This document shows positions 33,319-42,025 of a DNA stretch of 64,000 nt, one piece after another. This DNA comes from an uncultured Solirubrobacteraceae bacterium (GTDB lineage: Bacteria; Actinomycetota; Thermoleophilia; Solirubrobacterales; Solirubrobacteraceae). Each line of letters starts with the position of its first letter. Position 1 is the first letter of the stretch. The notes beneath the pieces were generated by a model. That model made no database searches. It was not told where the DNA came from and saw only the letters and a list, made by a program, of their open reading frames with translations. The stretch spans positions 1 through 64,000 of the forward strand of contig CADCVR010000079.1 of NCBI GenBank assembly GCA_902806205.1. Direction: 5' to 3'. The position numbers and the translations under genes are program-made.

Positions 33319-34409
33319 CCGACGTCGTCGCCCCCTCGGGGCGCGAGGAGAAGATCCTCGGCATCATCGAGACGGCGCGCGGCAAGCGCCCGAAGTTCCG
33401 CGACCCCTGCATCACCATGGCCCACGGCGCCGGCGGCAAGGCGACGGGCACCCTGATCGAAGGGCTGCTGGTCCCGGCGTTCGCCAACGCGGCGCTCGAC
33501 GAGCTCGGCGACGCCGGCATCGTCTCCGTCGCCGGCACCGACGTGGCGCTGAGCACCGACACCTACGTGGTCAAGCCGCTGATCTTCCCCGGCGGCTCGA
33601 TCGGCGAGCTCGCGGTCAACGGCACCGCCAACGACCTCGCCTGCGCCGGGGCCCGGCCGCTGGCGCTGACGCTCGGGCTGATCCTGGAGGAGGGTCTGGA
33701 TTCGGCGGTCGTACGCGAGCAGGTCGCCGTGATGGCCGCGACCGCCACCGCGGCCGGCGTCTCGATCGTCACCGGGGACACGAAGGTCGTCGAGCGCGGC
33801 AGCGCCGACGGCATGTACCTCAACACGGCCGGCATCGGCGTCCGCGACCCTCGGGCGAGGCTCTCGCCGAGCGCCCTGCGCCCGGGTGACCAGCTGCTGC
33901 TCTCGGGTGCGATCGGAGCGCACGGCATGGCGATCATGCTCGCCCGTGGCGAGTTCGAGCTCATGGCCGAGATCGAGAGCGACACCCGCTGCCTGTGGCC
34001 GGCCGTCGACGCGCTGCTGGACGCCGCGGGAGCGCACCTGCGCTGCATCCGCGACGCCACGCGCGGGGGCGTCGCGTCGGTCCTCAACGAGCTGGCGCGC
34101 GCCTCGGGCGTCGCGATGCTCGTGGAGGAGGCCCGGGTTCCGGTGGACCCGGCGGTCGGCGGCGCCGCGGAGATCCTCGGGCTCGATCCCATGCAGATCG
34201 CCAACGAGGGAGTTCTCGTGGCGGCCGTGGCCCCCGAGGGTGCAGAACGAGCCTTGGCGGCGCTGCGTGCCGCCAAGGCTGGCGAGCGTGCCGTCCTGAT
34301 CGGCGAGTGCAGGACCGAGCCCACCGGCATGGTGCTGGTGGAATCGGGCTTCGGGGGCCGGCGAGTCATGGACCAGCTCGTCGGCGACCCGCTGCCGAGG
34401 ATCTGCTGA
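33315..34409 (+). CDS. hypE: Hydrogenase expression/formation protein HypE
   Basis: HGAGGKATGTLIEGLLVPAFAN; FPGGSIGELAVNGTANDLACAGARPLALT; C-terminus ends PRIC with the Cys used for cyanide ligand synthesis. Confidence 0.98.
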   Translation: MTDVVAPSGREEKILGIIETARGKRPKFRDPCITMAHGAGGKATGTLIEGLLVPAFANAALDELGDAGIVSVAGTDVALSTDTYVVKPLIFPGGSIGELAVNGTANDLACAGARPLALTLGLILEEGLDSAVVREQVAVMAATATAAGVSIVTGDTKVVERGSADGMYLNTAGIGVRDPRARLSPSALRPGDQLLLSGAIGAHGMAIMLARGEFELMAEIESDTRCLWPAVDALLDAAGAHLRCIRDATRGGVASVLNELARASGVAMLVEEARVPVDPAVGGAAEILGLDPMQIANEGVLVAAVAPEGAERALAALRAAKAGERAVLIGECRTEPTGMVLVESGFGGRRVMDQLVGDPLPRIC

Positions 34410-34765
34410 TGCACGAGCTCTCGATCGCCCAGGCCATCGTCGAGGTCGCGACCCGGCACGCCGGCGACGCTCGCGTCGAACGGGTTCACGTGCGCATCGG
34501 CCGGCTCCGTCAGGTCGTGCCGTCCGCGCTGGCCTTCTCGTTCGAGCTCTGCGCCCACGGCACGCCGGTGGACGGCGCCGCGCTGGAGATCGAGCACGTC
34601 GCCATCGGCGCGGCGTGCCGCGCGTGCCGGACGGAGAACGAGCTGGCGGGCTTCCCGCTGGCCTGCCCGCGCTGCGGGAGCCTGGACGTCGAGGTGCTCC
34701 GGGGTGAGGAGCTGCAGGTGGAGTCATTGGAGCTCGATGAAGAGCTGACTACGAGTGGAGGGTGA
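34409..34765 (+). CDS. hypA: Hydrogenase nickel insertion protein HypA
   Basis: MHELSIAQAIVEVATRHA...CRACRTENELAGFPLACPRCGSLDVEVLRGEELQVESLEL. Confidence 0.97.
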   Translation: MHELSIAQAIVEVATRHAGDARVERVHVRIGRLRQVVPSALAFSFELCAHGTPVDGAALEIEHVAIGAACRACRTENELAGFPLACPRCGSLDVEVLRGEELQVESLELDEELTTSGG

Positions 34766-34768
34766 GCG

Positions 34769-35842
34769 ATGAGCATTGACGCACCACACGCACCGGAGGC
34801 AAGCGGCGGTGTCGAAGAGGTCCACATCCTGTGGATCTCGGAGGGCATGAGCTGCGACGGGGACACGATCTCCATCACGGCCGCCTCCCAGCCGGCGATC
34901 GAGGACGTGCTGCTCGGGGCGATCCCGGGCCTGCCGAAGGTGCACCTGCACAACAAGGTGCTCTCACCGACGCTCGGGGGCGAGGAGTACATGAAGCCGT
35001 TCCGCGAGGCGAAGGCCGGCACGCTCGACGCCCCGTACGTCCTCGTCATCGAGGGCTCGATCCCGAACGAGAAGATCAACGGCGACGGCTACTGGACGTC
35101 GTTCGGCAACGACCTCGCGACGGGCGAGCCGATCACCCTCAACACGTGGATCGAGGACCTGGCGCCGGGCGCCTTCGCGGTGATCGCCGTGGGGACCTGC
35201 GCGACCTACGGCGGCATCCACGCGATGGCCGGCAACCCGACGGGCTGCATGGGCCTGGCCGACTTCCTGGGTTGGGAGTTCCGCTCGGCGGCGGGCCTGC
35301 CGATCGTCAACATCCCGGGCTGCCCGGTCCAACCGGACAACTTCATGGAGACGCTGACCTGGCTGCTCTACCAGGCGGCAGGGCTGGCTCCCATGATCCC
35401 GCTGGACGAGGCGCTACGGCCACAGTGGCTGTTCGGCAAGACGGTGCACGAGGGCTGCGACCGCGCGGGCTACTACGAGCAGGGCGACTTCGCCGAGGAC
35501 TACAACTCGCCCAAGTGCCAGGTGAAGATCGGCTGCTGGGGCCCGGTGGTCAACTGCAACGTGCCCAAGCGCGGCTGGATGGCCGGCATCGGCGGCTGCC
35601 CGAACGTGGGCGGCATCTGCATCGGCTGCACGATGCCCGGCTTCCCGGACAAGTTCATGCCGTTCATGGACGCACCCCCGGGTGGCGGCGTCTCCACCGC
35701 GGTCACGGGCGCCTACGGGCCCCTCATCCGCAAGCTGCGCGGCATCTCGAACAAGACGATGAACAAAGAGACGAAGTGGCGGCACAACAAGGACAAGCTC
35801 ACCACGGGATACAACCCGCGCTGGGGCAACGAGAGGAGCTGA
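34769..35842 (+). CDS. hhyS: [NiFe]-hydrogenase small subunit, group 1h/5-like
   Basis: LWISEGMSCDGDTISITAASQPAIEDVLLGAIPGLPKVHLHNKVLSP; AVGTCATYGGIHAMAGNPTGCMGL; GCPVQPDNFMETL; CPNVGGICIGCTMPGFPDKFMPFMD. Confidence 0.93.
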   Translation: MSIDAPHAPEASGGVEEVHILWISEGMSCDGDTISITAASQPAIEDVLLGAIPGLPKVHLHNKVLSPTLGGEEYMKPFREAKAGTLDAPYVLVIEGSIPNEKINGDGYWTSFGNDLATGEPITLNTWIEDLAPGAFAVIAVGTCATYGGIHAMAGNPTGCMGLADFLGWEFRSAAGLPIVNIPGCPVQPDNFMETLTWLLYQAAGLAPMIPLDEALRPQWLFGKTVHEGCDRAGYYEQGDFAEDYNSPKCQVKIGCWGPVVNCNVPKRGWMAGIGGCPNVGGICIGCTMPGFPDKFMPFMDAPPGGGVSTAVTGAYGPLIRKLRGISNKTMNKETKWRHNKDKLTTGYNPRWGNERS

Positions 35843-35848
35843 TCGACC

Positions 35849-37645
35849 ATGGCTACACGCGAGCGCATCAAACCCGAGGCGAGCAACATCGTCGATATGT
35901 CGTGGGATCCGATCACCCGGATCGTCGGCAACCTCGGCATCTACACGAAGATCGACTTCAAGCAGCGCGAGGTCATCTCCTGCAAGAGCACGTCGTCGAT
36001 CTTCCGCGGCTACAGCGTGTTCATGAAGGGCAAGGACCCGCGGGACTCGCACTTCATCACGAGCCGCATCTGCGGCATCTGCGGTGACAACCATGCCGTC
36101 TGCTCGCAGTACGCGCAGAACATGGCCTACGGGGTCAAGACGCCCCCGCTGGGCGAGTGGATCGTCAACCTCGGCGAGGCCGCCGAGTACATGTTCGACC
36201 ACACGATCTTCCAGGACAACCTGGTCTTCGTGGACTTCTGCGAGCAGATGATCCAGGACACGAACCCGAGCGTCATGGAGCAGGCCAACAACACCGAGGC
36301 GCCGCACGCGGCGATCCACGGCTACAGGACCATCGGCGACATCATGCGGGCCTACAACCCGTTCACGGGCGAGGTCTACCGCGAGTCGCTGCACATGAGC
36401 CGGATCACCCGCGAGATGATCTGCCTCATGGAGGGGCGCCACGTGCATCCCTCCACGATCTATCCCGGAGGCGTCGGCACCCAGGCGACGCCGCAGCTGT
36501 TCACGGACTACCTGTCGCGGCTGCTGCGCTGCATGGACTTCTTCAAGAAGGCCGTGCCGATGAACGACGACGTGTTCGACTTCATCTACGCGGCGATGCC
36601 GGGCTACGAGGCGGTCGGCCAGCGTCGGATCCTGCTCGCCTGCTGGGGCGCGTTCAACAACCCCGAGCACGTCGACTACGACTACCGGAACATGAACGAC
36701 TGGGGCAACGAGATGTTCGTCACCCCCGGCGTGATCGTCGACGGCGAGCTCGTGACGACGAACCTGGTCGACATCAACCTCGGCATCCGCATCCTGCTCG
36801 GCTCCTCCTACTACGACGACTGGGCCGGCGAGAAGACGTTCGTCGACAAGGACCCGCTGGGCAACCCGGTCGACAAGCGCCACCCGTGGAACCAGACCAC
36901 CCTGCCCAAGCCGCAGAAGCGCGACCTCGAGGGCGGCAACTACTCGTGGGTGATGAGCCCGCGGTGGTACGACAAGCGCACGGGGGACTACCTCGCGCTC
37001 GACACGGGCGGCGGCGCGATCGCCCGCCTGTGGGCCACCGCGCTGGCCGGCAAGGTGCAGACACCGTTCGTGCAGTCCACGGGCCACAGCGTCAAGATCC
37101 AGTTGCCCAGGACACCGAACACGCCGGACACCGAGTTCGAGTGGAAGATCCCGCAGTGGTCCAACGCGATCGAGCGCAACCGGGCGCGCGTGTACTTCAT
37201 CGCCTACGCCGCGGCGATGGCGATGCACTTCGTCGACCAGGGCCTGCAGGAGGTCCGCTCGGGCAACACGAAGGTCTTCGAGAACTTCGATGTGCCGGAC
37301 GAGGCCATCGGCTGCGGGTTCCACGAGGCGGTGCGCGGGGTGCTGTCGCACCACCTGGTGATCAAGGACAAGAAGATCGCCAACTACCACCCCTACCCGC
37401 CGACACCGTGGAACGGGAGTCCGACGGACTCCTACGGGACGCCGGGGCCCTACGAGGACGCCGTGGCCGGGATGCCGATCTTCGAGGAGAACGGCCCGGA
37501 CAACTTCCGCGGAATCGACATCATGCGCTCGGTGCGGTCCTTCGACCCCTGCCTGCCGTGCGGGGTGCACATGTACCTCGGCGGCGGCAAGACACTCAAG
37601 CAGCTGCACTCGCCGATGTTCGGCGGGGCCAACGGCGGCGGCTGA
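35849..37645 (+). CDS. hhyL: [NiFe]-hydrogenase large subunit, group 1h/5-like
   Basis: SRICGICGDNHAVCS and FDPCLPCGVHMYLGGGKTLKQLHSPMF NiFe ligand motifs. Confidence 0.95.
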   Translation: MATRERIKPEASNIVDMSWDPITRIVGNLGIYTKIDFKQREVISCKSTSSIFRGYSVFMKGKDPRDSHFITSRICGICGDNHAVCSQYAQNMAYGVKTPPLGEWIVNLGEAAEYMFDHTIFQDNLVFVDFCEQMIQDTNPSVMEQANNTEAPHAAIHGYRTIGDIMRAYNPFTGEVYRESLHMSRITREMICLMEGRHVHPSTIYPGGVGTQATPQLFTDYLSRLLRCMDFFKKAVPMNDDVFDFIYAAMPGYEAVGQRRILLACWGAFNNPEHVDYDYRNMNDWGNEMFVTPGVIVDGELVTTNLVDINLGIRILLGSSYYDDWAGEKTFVDKDPLGNPVDKRHPWNQTTLPKPQKRDLEGGNYSWVMSPRWYDKRTGDYLALDTGGGAIARLWATALAGKVQTPFVQSTGHSVKIQLPRTPNTPDTEFEWKIPQWSNAIERNRARVYFIAYAAAMAMHFVDQGLQEVRSGNTKVFENFDVPDEAIGCGFHEAVRGVLSHHLVIKDKKIANYHPYPPTPWNGSPTDSYGTPGPYEDAVAGMPIFEENGPDNFRGIDIMRSVRSFDPCLPCGVHMYLGGGKTLKQLHSPMFGGANGGG

Positions 37646-37647
37646 GC

Positions 37648-38511
37648 GTGGAGGACGGACAGCTCATCGGACGGGTCGAGGGGCTCCTGGGCGAGCTCGA
37701 GTCCCTCGCCGACCCGCGGGCGCGGGACACGGCGCTGGAGACGGTGCAGGCGGTGCTCGATCTCTACGGGGCGGGCCTCGAGCGCATCGTGGAGCGCGTC
37801 GGCAAGCCGCAGGCGACGGCGCTGGCCGGCGACGAGCTCGTGCAGCACCTGCTGCTGCTTCACGGGCTGCACCCGTTGACCGTCGAGGACCGCGTGCGTG
37901 ACGCCCTCGAGGGCGTGCGTCCGTACCTCGGCTCCCACGGCGGGGACGTCGAGCTCATCGGCGTGGCCGGCGGCGTGGCGACCGTGCGCATGCAGGGCAG
38001 CTGCGAGGGCTGCCCCGCGTCGGCCATGACGCTCAAGCTCGCGATCGAGGACGCGATCCTCAAGGCCGCGCCCGACGTCGAGCGCGTGGAGGCGGCCGGG
38101 GATGGCCAGGCCGCGCCGGCGGACGCGCCGCTGTTGCAGATCGAGTTCGTCACGCCGGCTGCCCCCGCCGATGCGTGGGCGCCGGCGGGAGCGCTGCCCC
38201 AGCTCTCCGGCGGCGGGGTCCTGCTCAAGCGGATCGCCGGGGAGCCCGTGCTCTTCCTGCGACTCGAGGACGGGACCCCCTACGCCTACCGACCGGAGTG
38301 CCCCGGCTGCGACGGGTCGCTCGAGGCCGGGGTGCTCGAGCGCGCGGGCCTCGTGGGCGCGGAGCTCGCCTGTCCGGGCTGCGGGCACCGCTACGACGTC
38401 GTGCGCGCCGGCCGCTGCGTGGACGCGCCCGACCTGCAGCTCGCGCCCGTCCCGCTGCTCGTCGACACCGCGGGGCTCGTGCGGGTGGCCGTGCAGGGCG
38501 TGGGGGTCTGA
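37648..38511 (+). CDS. NifU-like domain fused to a C-terminal 4-Cys/Rieske-fold-like domain
   Basis: ALEGVRPYLGSHGGDVELIGVAGGVATVRMQGSCEGCPASAMTLKLAIEDAI (NifU C-domain); YRPECPGCDGSLEAGVLERAGLVGAELACPGCGHRYDVVRAGR. Confidence 0.82.
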   Translation: MEDGQLIGRVEGLLGELESLADPRARDTALETVQAVLDLYGAGLERIVERVGKPQATALAGDELVQHLLLLHGLHPLTVEDRVRDALEGVRPYLGSHGGDVELIGVAGGVATVRMQGSCEGCPASAMTLKLAIEDAILKAAPDVERVEAAGDGQAAPADAPLLQIEFVTPAAPADAWAPAGALPQLSGGGVLLKRIAGEPVLFLRLEDGTPYAYRPECPGCDGSLEAGVLERAGLVGAELACPGCGHRYDVVRAGRCVDAPDLQLAPVPLLVDTAGLVRVAVQGVGV

Positions 38512-38514
38512 GGC

Positions 38515-39144
38515 GTGGGCTCACGCCTGGCCCGCCTCGCCCAGGGTCCGCCGGTGCGCGAGCCGGCGCCCGCGCCGTCGCTCGTCGAGCACTGCGATCT
38601 CTGCGCCGCGGTGGTCCCGCCGGGCCACCGGCACATCGTCGACGTCGACGACCGCCGGCTCATGTGCGCGTGCCGCGCGTGCGCGCTGCTCTTCGACTCC
38701 GACGCGGCCGGGGGCGGCCACCTGCGCCTCCTGCCGACGCGCCGCCGACGCCTCGACGACTTCGTACTCGACGCGGCGCAGTGGGATCGGCTGCGCATCC
38801 CCGTCGACATGGCGTTCTTCTTCCGCTCCTCCCGCGCCGAGCGGGTCGTGGCGCTCTATCCGAGCCCGGCCGGGCCGACGGAGTCGCTGCTCGAGCTCGA
38901 GGCGTGGACGGAGCTCGAGGCCGCCAACCCCGTACTGGAGGCCCTGGAGGCCGACGTCGAGGCGCTGCTCGTCAGCCGCGCCCGCGACATGGAGGAGCAC
39001 TGGCTCGTCCCGATCGACGACTGCTACGAGCTCGTCGGCCTGATCCGCAGCCGCTGGCGGGGCTTCGGCGGCGGCGAAGAGGTCTGGGCTGCGATCGGCG
39101 GCTTCTTCGACGACCTACCCACCCGAGAGGAAACACGATGGTGA
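38515..39144 (+). CDS. DUF5947-like hydrogenase-locus protein
   Basis: VEHCDLCAAVVPPGHRHIVDVDDRRLMCACRACALLFDSDAAGGGHLRLLPTRRRRLDDFVLDAAQWDRLRIPVDMAFFFRSS. Confidence 0.7.
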   Translation: MGSRLARLAQGPPVREPAPAPSLVEHCDLCAAVVPPGHRHIVDVDDRRLMCACRACALLFDSDAAGGGHLRLLPTRRRRLDDFVLDAAQWDRLRIPVDMAFFFRSSRAERVVALYPSPAGPTESLLELEAWTELEAANPVLEALEADVEALLVSRARDMEEHWLVPIDDCYELVGLIRSRWRGFGGGEEVWAAIGGFFDDLPTREETRW

Positions 39145-39344
39145 TCAAGACGGGCAAGCCCGACACGACCCAGGACTCCGCGGCGCACACGCCGGGAAAC
39201 CACCAGGGCAACGCGATCGGCAACTACGAGAAGCAGGTCGGGCACCTGCCCGACGGCAAGCGGACCGACGCGGCTTCGACGGGGATCAACCCGGGCAAGC
39301 ACGGTCCGATCGACCCGCGCATGCCGAGCCTGTCGCCGCCGTGA
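39138..39344 (+). CDS. Small hydrophilic protein (68 aa), hypothetical
   Basis: MVIKTGKPDTTQDSAAHTPGNHQGNAIGNYEKQVGHLPDGKRTDAASTGINPGKHGPIDPRMPSLSPP; ATG after aGAGAGGAAACACG. Confidence 0.65.
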   Translation: MVIKTGKPDTTQDSAAHTPGNHQGNAIGNYEKQVGHLPDGKRTDAASTGINPGKHGPIDPRMPSLSPP

Positions 39345-39364
39345 TCGGCGGAGACGCCTAGCTC

Positions 39365-40039
39365 ATGGCCGTCCGCGGACCGCTCGGCGCGGCGCTCGGG
39401 TCGGGCGCCGTGCCCGAGCTCGGCTTCACGGTGCTCGGGTGCGAGCCGGTGCACCACGCCGCCACGCCGTCGCTGCGCTTCTCCCTGGGCATCGACGCCC
39501 GGGGCGTCGCGGTGCGCTCGGTCATGCTCGAGGTGCAGATCCGGATCGCGGCGACCCAGCGCGGCTACGACGCGGCCGAGCAGGAGCAGCTCGGGGACCT
39601 GTTCGGCGCGGCCCACCGCTGGAGCGAGACGCTGCGCAGCCTGCTGTGGACGCAGTCAACGCTGGTGGTGCCGCCCTTCGACGCGAGCACGGTGGCGGAC
39701 CTGATCGTGCCGTGCACCTACGACTTCGACGTGGCGGCGGCGAAGTACCTCGCCGGCCTGCGCGAGGGCGAGATCCCGCTCGAGCTGCTCTTCAGCGGCA
39801 CCGTCTTCTACAAGGACGCATCCGGGGCGCTGCAGATCAACCGGATCTCGTGGAACGCGGAGGCGGCCCACCGCCTGCCCGTGAGCGTCTGGCGCGCCAC
39901 GATGGATCACTACTTCCCCGACAGCGCTTGGCTCCGGCTCGAGCGCGCGGCGTTCGAGCGCCTCGTCGCGTTCCGGGCGCGGCGCGCGCTGACGAGCTGG
40001 GAGGCCGTCGTCGAGGCGCTGCTGGAGGAGGAGGCGTGA
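39365..40039 (+). CDS. DUF6084-like hydrogenase-locus protein
   Basis: LGFTVLGCEPVHHAATPSLRFSLGIDARGVAVRSVMLEVQIRIAATQRGYDAAEQEQLGDLFGAAHRWSETLRSLLWT. Confidence 0.7.
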   Translation: MAVRGPLGAALGSGAVPELGFTVLGCEPVHHAATPSLRFSLGIDARGVAVRSVMLEVQIRIAATQRGYDAAEQEQLGDLFGAAHRWSETLRSLLWTQSTLVVPPFDASTVADLIVPCTYDFDVAAAKYLAGLREGEIPLELLFSGTVFYKDASGALQINRISWNAEAAHRLPVSVWRATMDHYFPDSAWLRLERAAFERLVAFRARRALTSWEAVVEALLEEEA

Positions 40040-41043
40040 CGGCGCCCGACCCGATCCGGGCGATCGCCGATGCCGTCCTCTACGAGGGCTACGTGCTGTG
40101 GCCCTATCGGCGTTCGGCGCTGAAGAACACCCACCGCTGGACGTTCGGGGGCGTGTACCCGCGCGCCCACGCCGAGGCCCGCGCGGCCGGCGACGATCCG
40201 TGGACGATGCAGACGCAGTGCCTCGTCGAGGGCGACGGAACCGCGCGGCTCAGCGTGGGGCTGCGGTTCCTCCACGTCGTCTGGAGGCAGGTGGTCGATG
40301 CGGACGGGCGCGCGCTGGACGAGCTCACGGTCCACGACGAGCGCCACCTCACGTGGGAGGAGGCGGTCGAGCGGGAGGTGACGCTCGACGCGCTCAGGCT
40401 CGACGCGCTGACCACCGGGCACCACGTCCCGATCTGTGTCCCCGCCGGCCGTGAGCAGGAGGCGCTCGGGGACGCGGGCGCGATCGTGCGCTCCTGGGAG
40501 GCCCTCGAGGGCTCGCTCTCCGTCTCCGCCCGGGATCTGCGCCCCGCTCACCCGGCGCTGCACCGGGTCACCGCGCGCATCGAGAACACGACACCGTGGC
40601 CGGGCGGCCCGCGGGAGGCGGCGCTCCGGCGGACCCTCTGCTCCGCGCACACGATCCTGCGGGTCCTCGACGGCGGGGCGTTCGTCTCGCAGACCGACCC
40701 GCCACCCGAGTTGCACGCAGTGGCCGAGGCGTGCGAGAACTCCGGGACCTGGCCCGTGCTGGTCGGCGAGGCTCCGGCGCGGGACACGCTGCTCTCGTCG
40801 CCGATCATCCTCGAGGACCATCCGAGGATCGCGCCCGAGAGCCCCGGCGACCTGTTCGACGGCGGGGAGATCGACCAGATGCTGATCCTCAACATCCTCC
40901 AGCTCACCGACGAGGAGAAGGCTGAGGCGCGCGCGTCCGACCCGCGCGTGCGGGAGATCCTCGACCGCTCGGAGGCGCTCGGCCCCGAGGAGCTCATGCG
41001 CCTCAACGGGCGCACGACGCGAGGCCTGCAGGTGCGGCTGTGA
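40036..41043 (+). CDS. Conserved hypothetical protein of the hydrogenase locus
   Basis: VTAPDPIRAIADAVLYEGYVLWPYRRSALKNTHRWTFGGVYPRAHAEAR...; GTG start overlapping previous stop. Confidence 0.75.
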   Translation: MTAPDPIRAIADAVLYEGYVLWPYRRSALKNTHRWTFGGVYPRAHAEARAAGDDPWTMQTQCLVEGDGTARLSVGLRFLHVVWRQVVDADGRALDELTVHDERHLTWEEAVEREVTLDALRLDALTTGHHVPICVPAGREQEALGDAGAIVRSWEALEGSLSVSARDLRPAHPALHRVTARIENTTPWPGGPREAALRRTLCSAHTILRVLDGGAFVSQTDPPPELHAVAEACENSGTWPVLVGEAPARDTLLSSPIILEDHPRIAPESPGDLFDGGEIDQMLILNILQLTDEEKAEARASDPRVREILDRSEALGPEELMRLNGRTTRGLQVRL

Positions 41044-41074
41044 CCCTCGCGCCGGTCGGGGATCGGTGGTCGCG

Positions 41075-41905
41075 ATGACCGAGGGCCGGGACGTCCTCTG
41101 GCAGGGGCTGGAGGGCCGCGCGCCGCGGACGGTGGCGGTGGTCGGCGGCCTCGCGGGCCGCGGGAGCCTCGTGCGCCTGCACCCCAGCGGCAGCGGCGAC
41201 GTCTTCGACGTCGCGCTGGAGGGGAAGTCCGCGATCGTCGAGTCGGTCCAGCAGGATCTCGAAGGCGTCGTGCAGCTCGCGGTCGTCCTCGAGGACGACC
41301 CAGGACGCGACCTGGGCGTCGCCCGCCAGCCCGGGCACCGGTTCTTCTTCTCGGCCGGGGAGGTCGAGCTGCTCGGCCCGCCCGCGGAGCCCGCGGCGCC
41401 GAGCGTCCTGATCGCGGGCATCGGCAACGTGTTCCTCGCCGACGACGGCTTCGGGGTCGAGGTGGCGCGGCTGCTCGCCCAGCGCGAGCTGCCCGCCGGC
41501 GTGAAGGTCGCCGACTTCGGCATCCGCGGCATGGACCTCGCCTACGAGCTCCAGGAGGACTACGACGCGGCGATCCTCGTGGACGCGGTGCCGCGCGGCG
41601 GGGAGCCCGGCACGCTCTACGTCATCGAGCCCGACCCCGCACAGGCGGAGGGGATGCTCGACGCGCACGGGATGGACCCGGTGCGGGTCCTCGGGCTCGC
41701 GCAGGTCCTCGGCTCGATCCCGCCGCGCGTGCTCGTCGTCGGCTGCGAGCCGGCCGTCCACCTGGCCCAGGACGACGAGGAGCTTCTCGTGGAGCTCAGC
41801 CCGGCCGTGAGAGCGGCCACCCTGGAAGCGGTGGGGCTGGTCGAGTCGGTGCTGGCGGATCTGCTCGAAGTCGAAGGACAATCAACAGAAAGGGACGCGC
41901 GATGA
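41075..41905 (+). CDS. Hydrogenase maturation protease with ~105-aa N-terminal extra domain
   Basis: VLIAGIGNVFLADDGFGVEVARLLAQRELPAGVKVADFGIRGMDLAYELQEDYDAAILVDAVPRGGEPGTL (HycI/HyaD family) preceded in frame by MTEGRDVLWQGLEGRAPRTVAVVGGLAGRGSLVRLHPS... Confidence 0.88.
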   Translation: MTEGRDVLWQGLEGRAPRTVAVVGGLAGRGSLVRLHPSGSGDVFDVALEGKSAIVESVQQDLEGVVQLAVVLEDDPGRDLGVARQPGHRFFFSAGEVELLGPPAEPAAPSVLIAGIGNVFLADDGFGVEVARLLAQRELPAGVKVADFGIRGMDLAYELQEDYDAAILVDAVPRGGEPGTLYVIEPDPAQAEGMLDAHGMDPVRVLGLAQVLGSIPPRVLVVGCEPAVHLAQDDEELLVELSPAVRAATLEAVGLVESVLADLLEVEGQSTERDAR

Positions 41906-42009
41906 TCAAGTTCGGAGTTCCATCGCTGGTGCTGGCGGTGCTCATCGGGTTGGTGGCGAAGAGTCAGGGGCCCGAGCTGCAGCGGTACCTCAAGATCAAG
42001 AAGATGTGA
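41902..42009 (+). CDS. 35-aa single-TM peptide (DUF6893-like by recollection)
   Basis: ATG overlapping the protease stop (ATGA): MIKFGVPSLVLAVLIGLVAKSQGPELQRYLKIKKM*; below ORF-track cut-off. Confidence 0.75.
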   Translation: MIKFGVPSLVLAVLIGLVAKSQGPELQRYLKIKKM

Positions 42010-42025
42010 AACGGAGACTGACCGC

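Noticed and set aside
35414-37609. 731-aa minus-strand ORF over the hydrogenase large subunit
   Set aside because: Antisense shadow of hhyL, no recognisable domain
36157-37647. Long upstream extension of the NifU-like ORF through hhyL in another frame
   Set aside because: Out-of-frame read-through; real start is GTG 37648 after the hhyL stop
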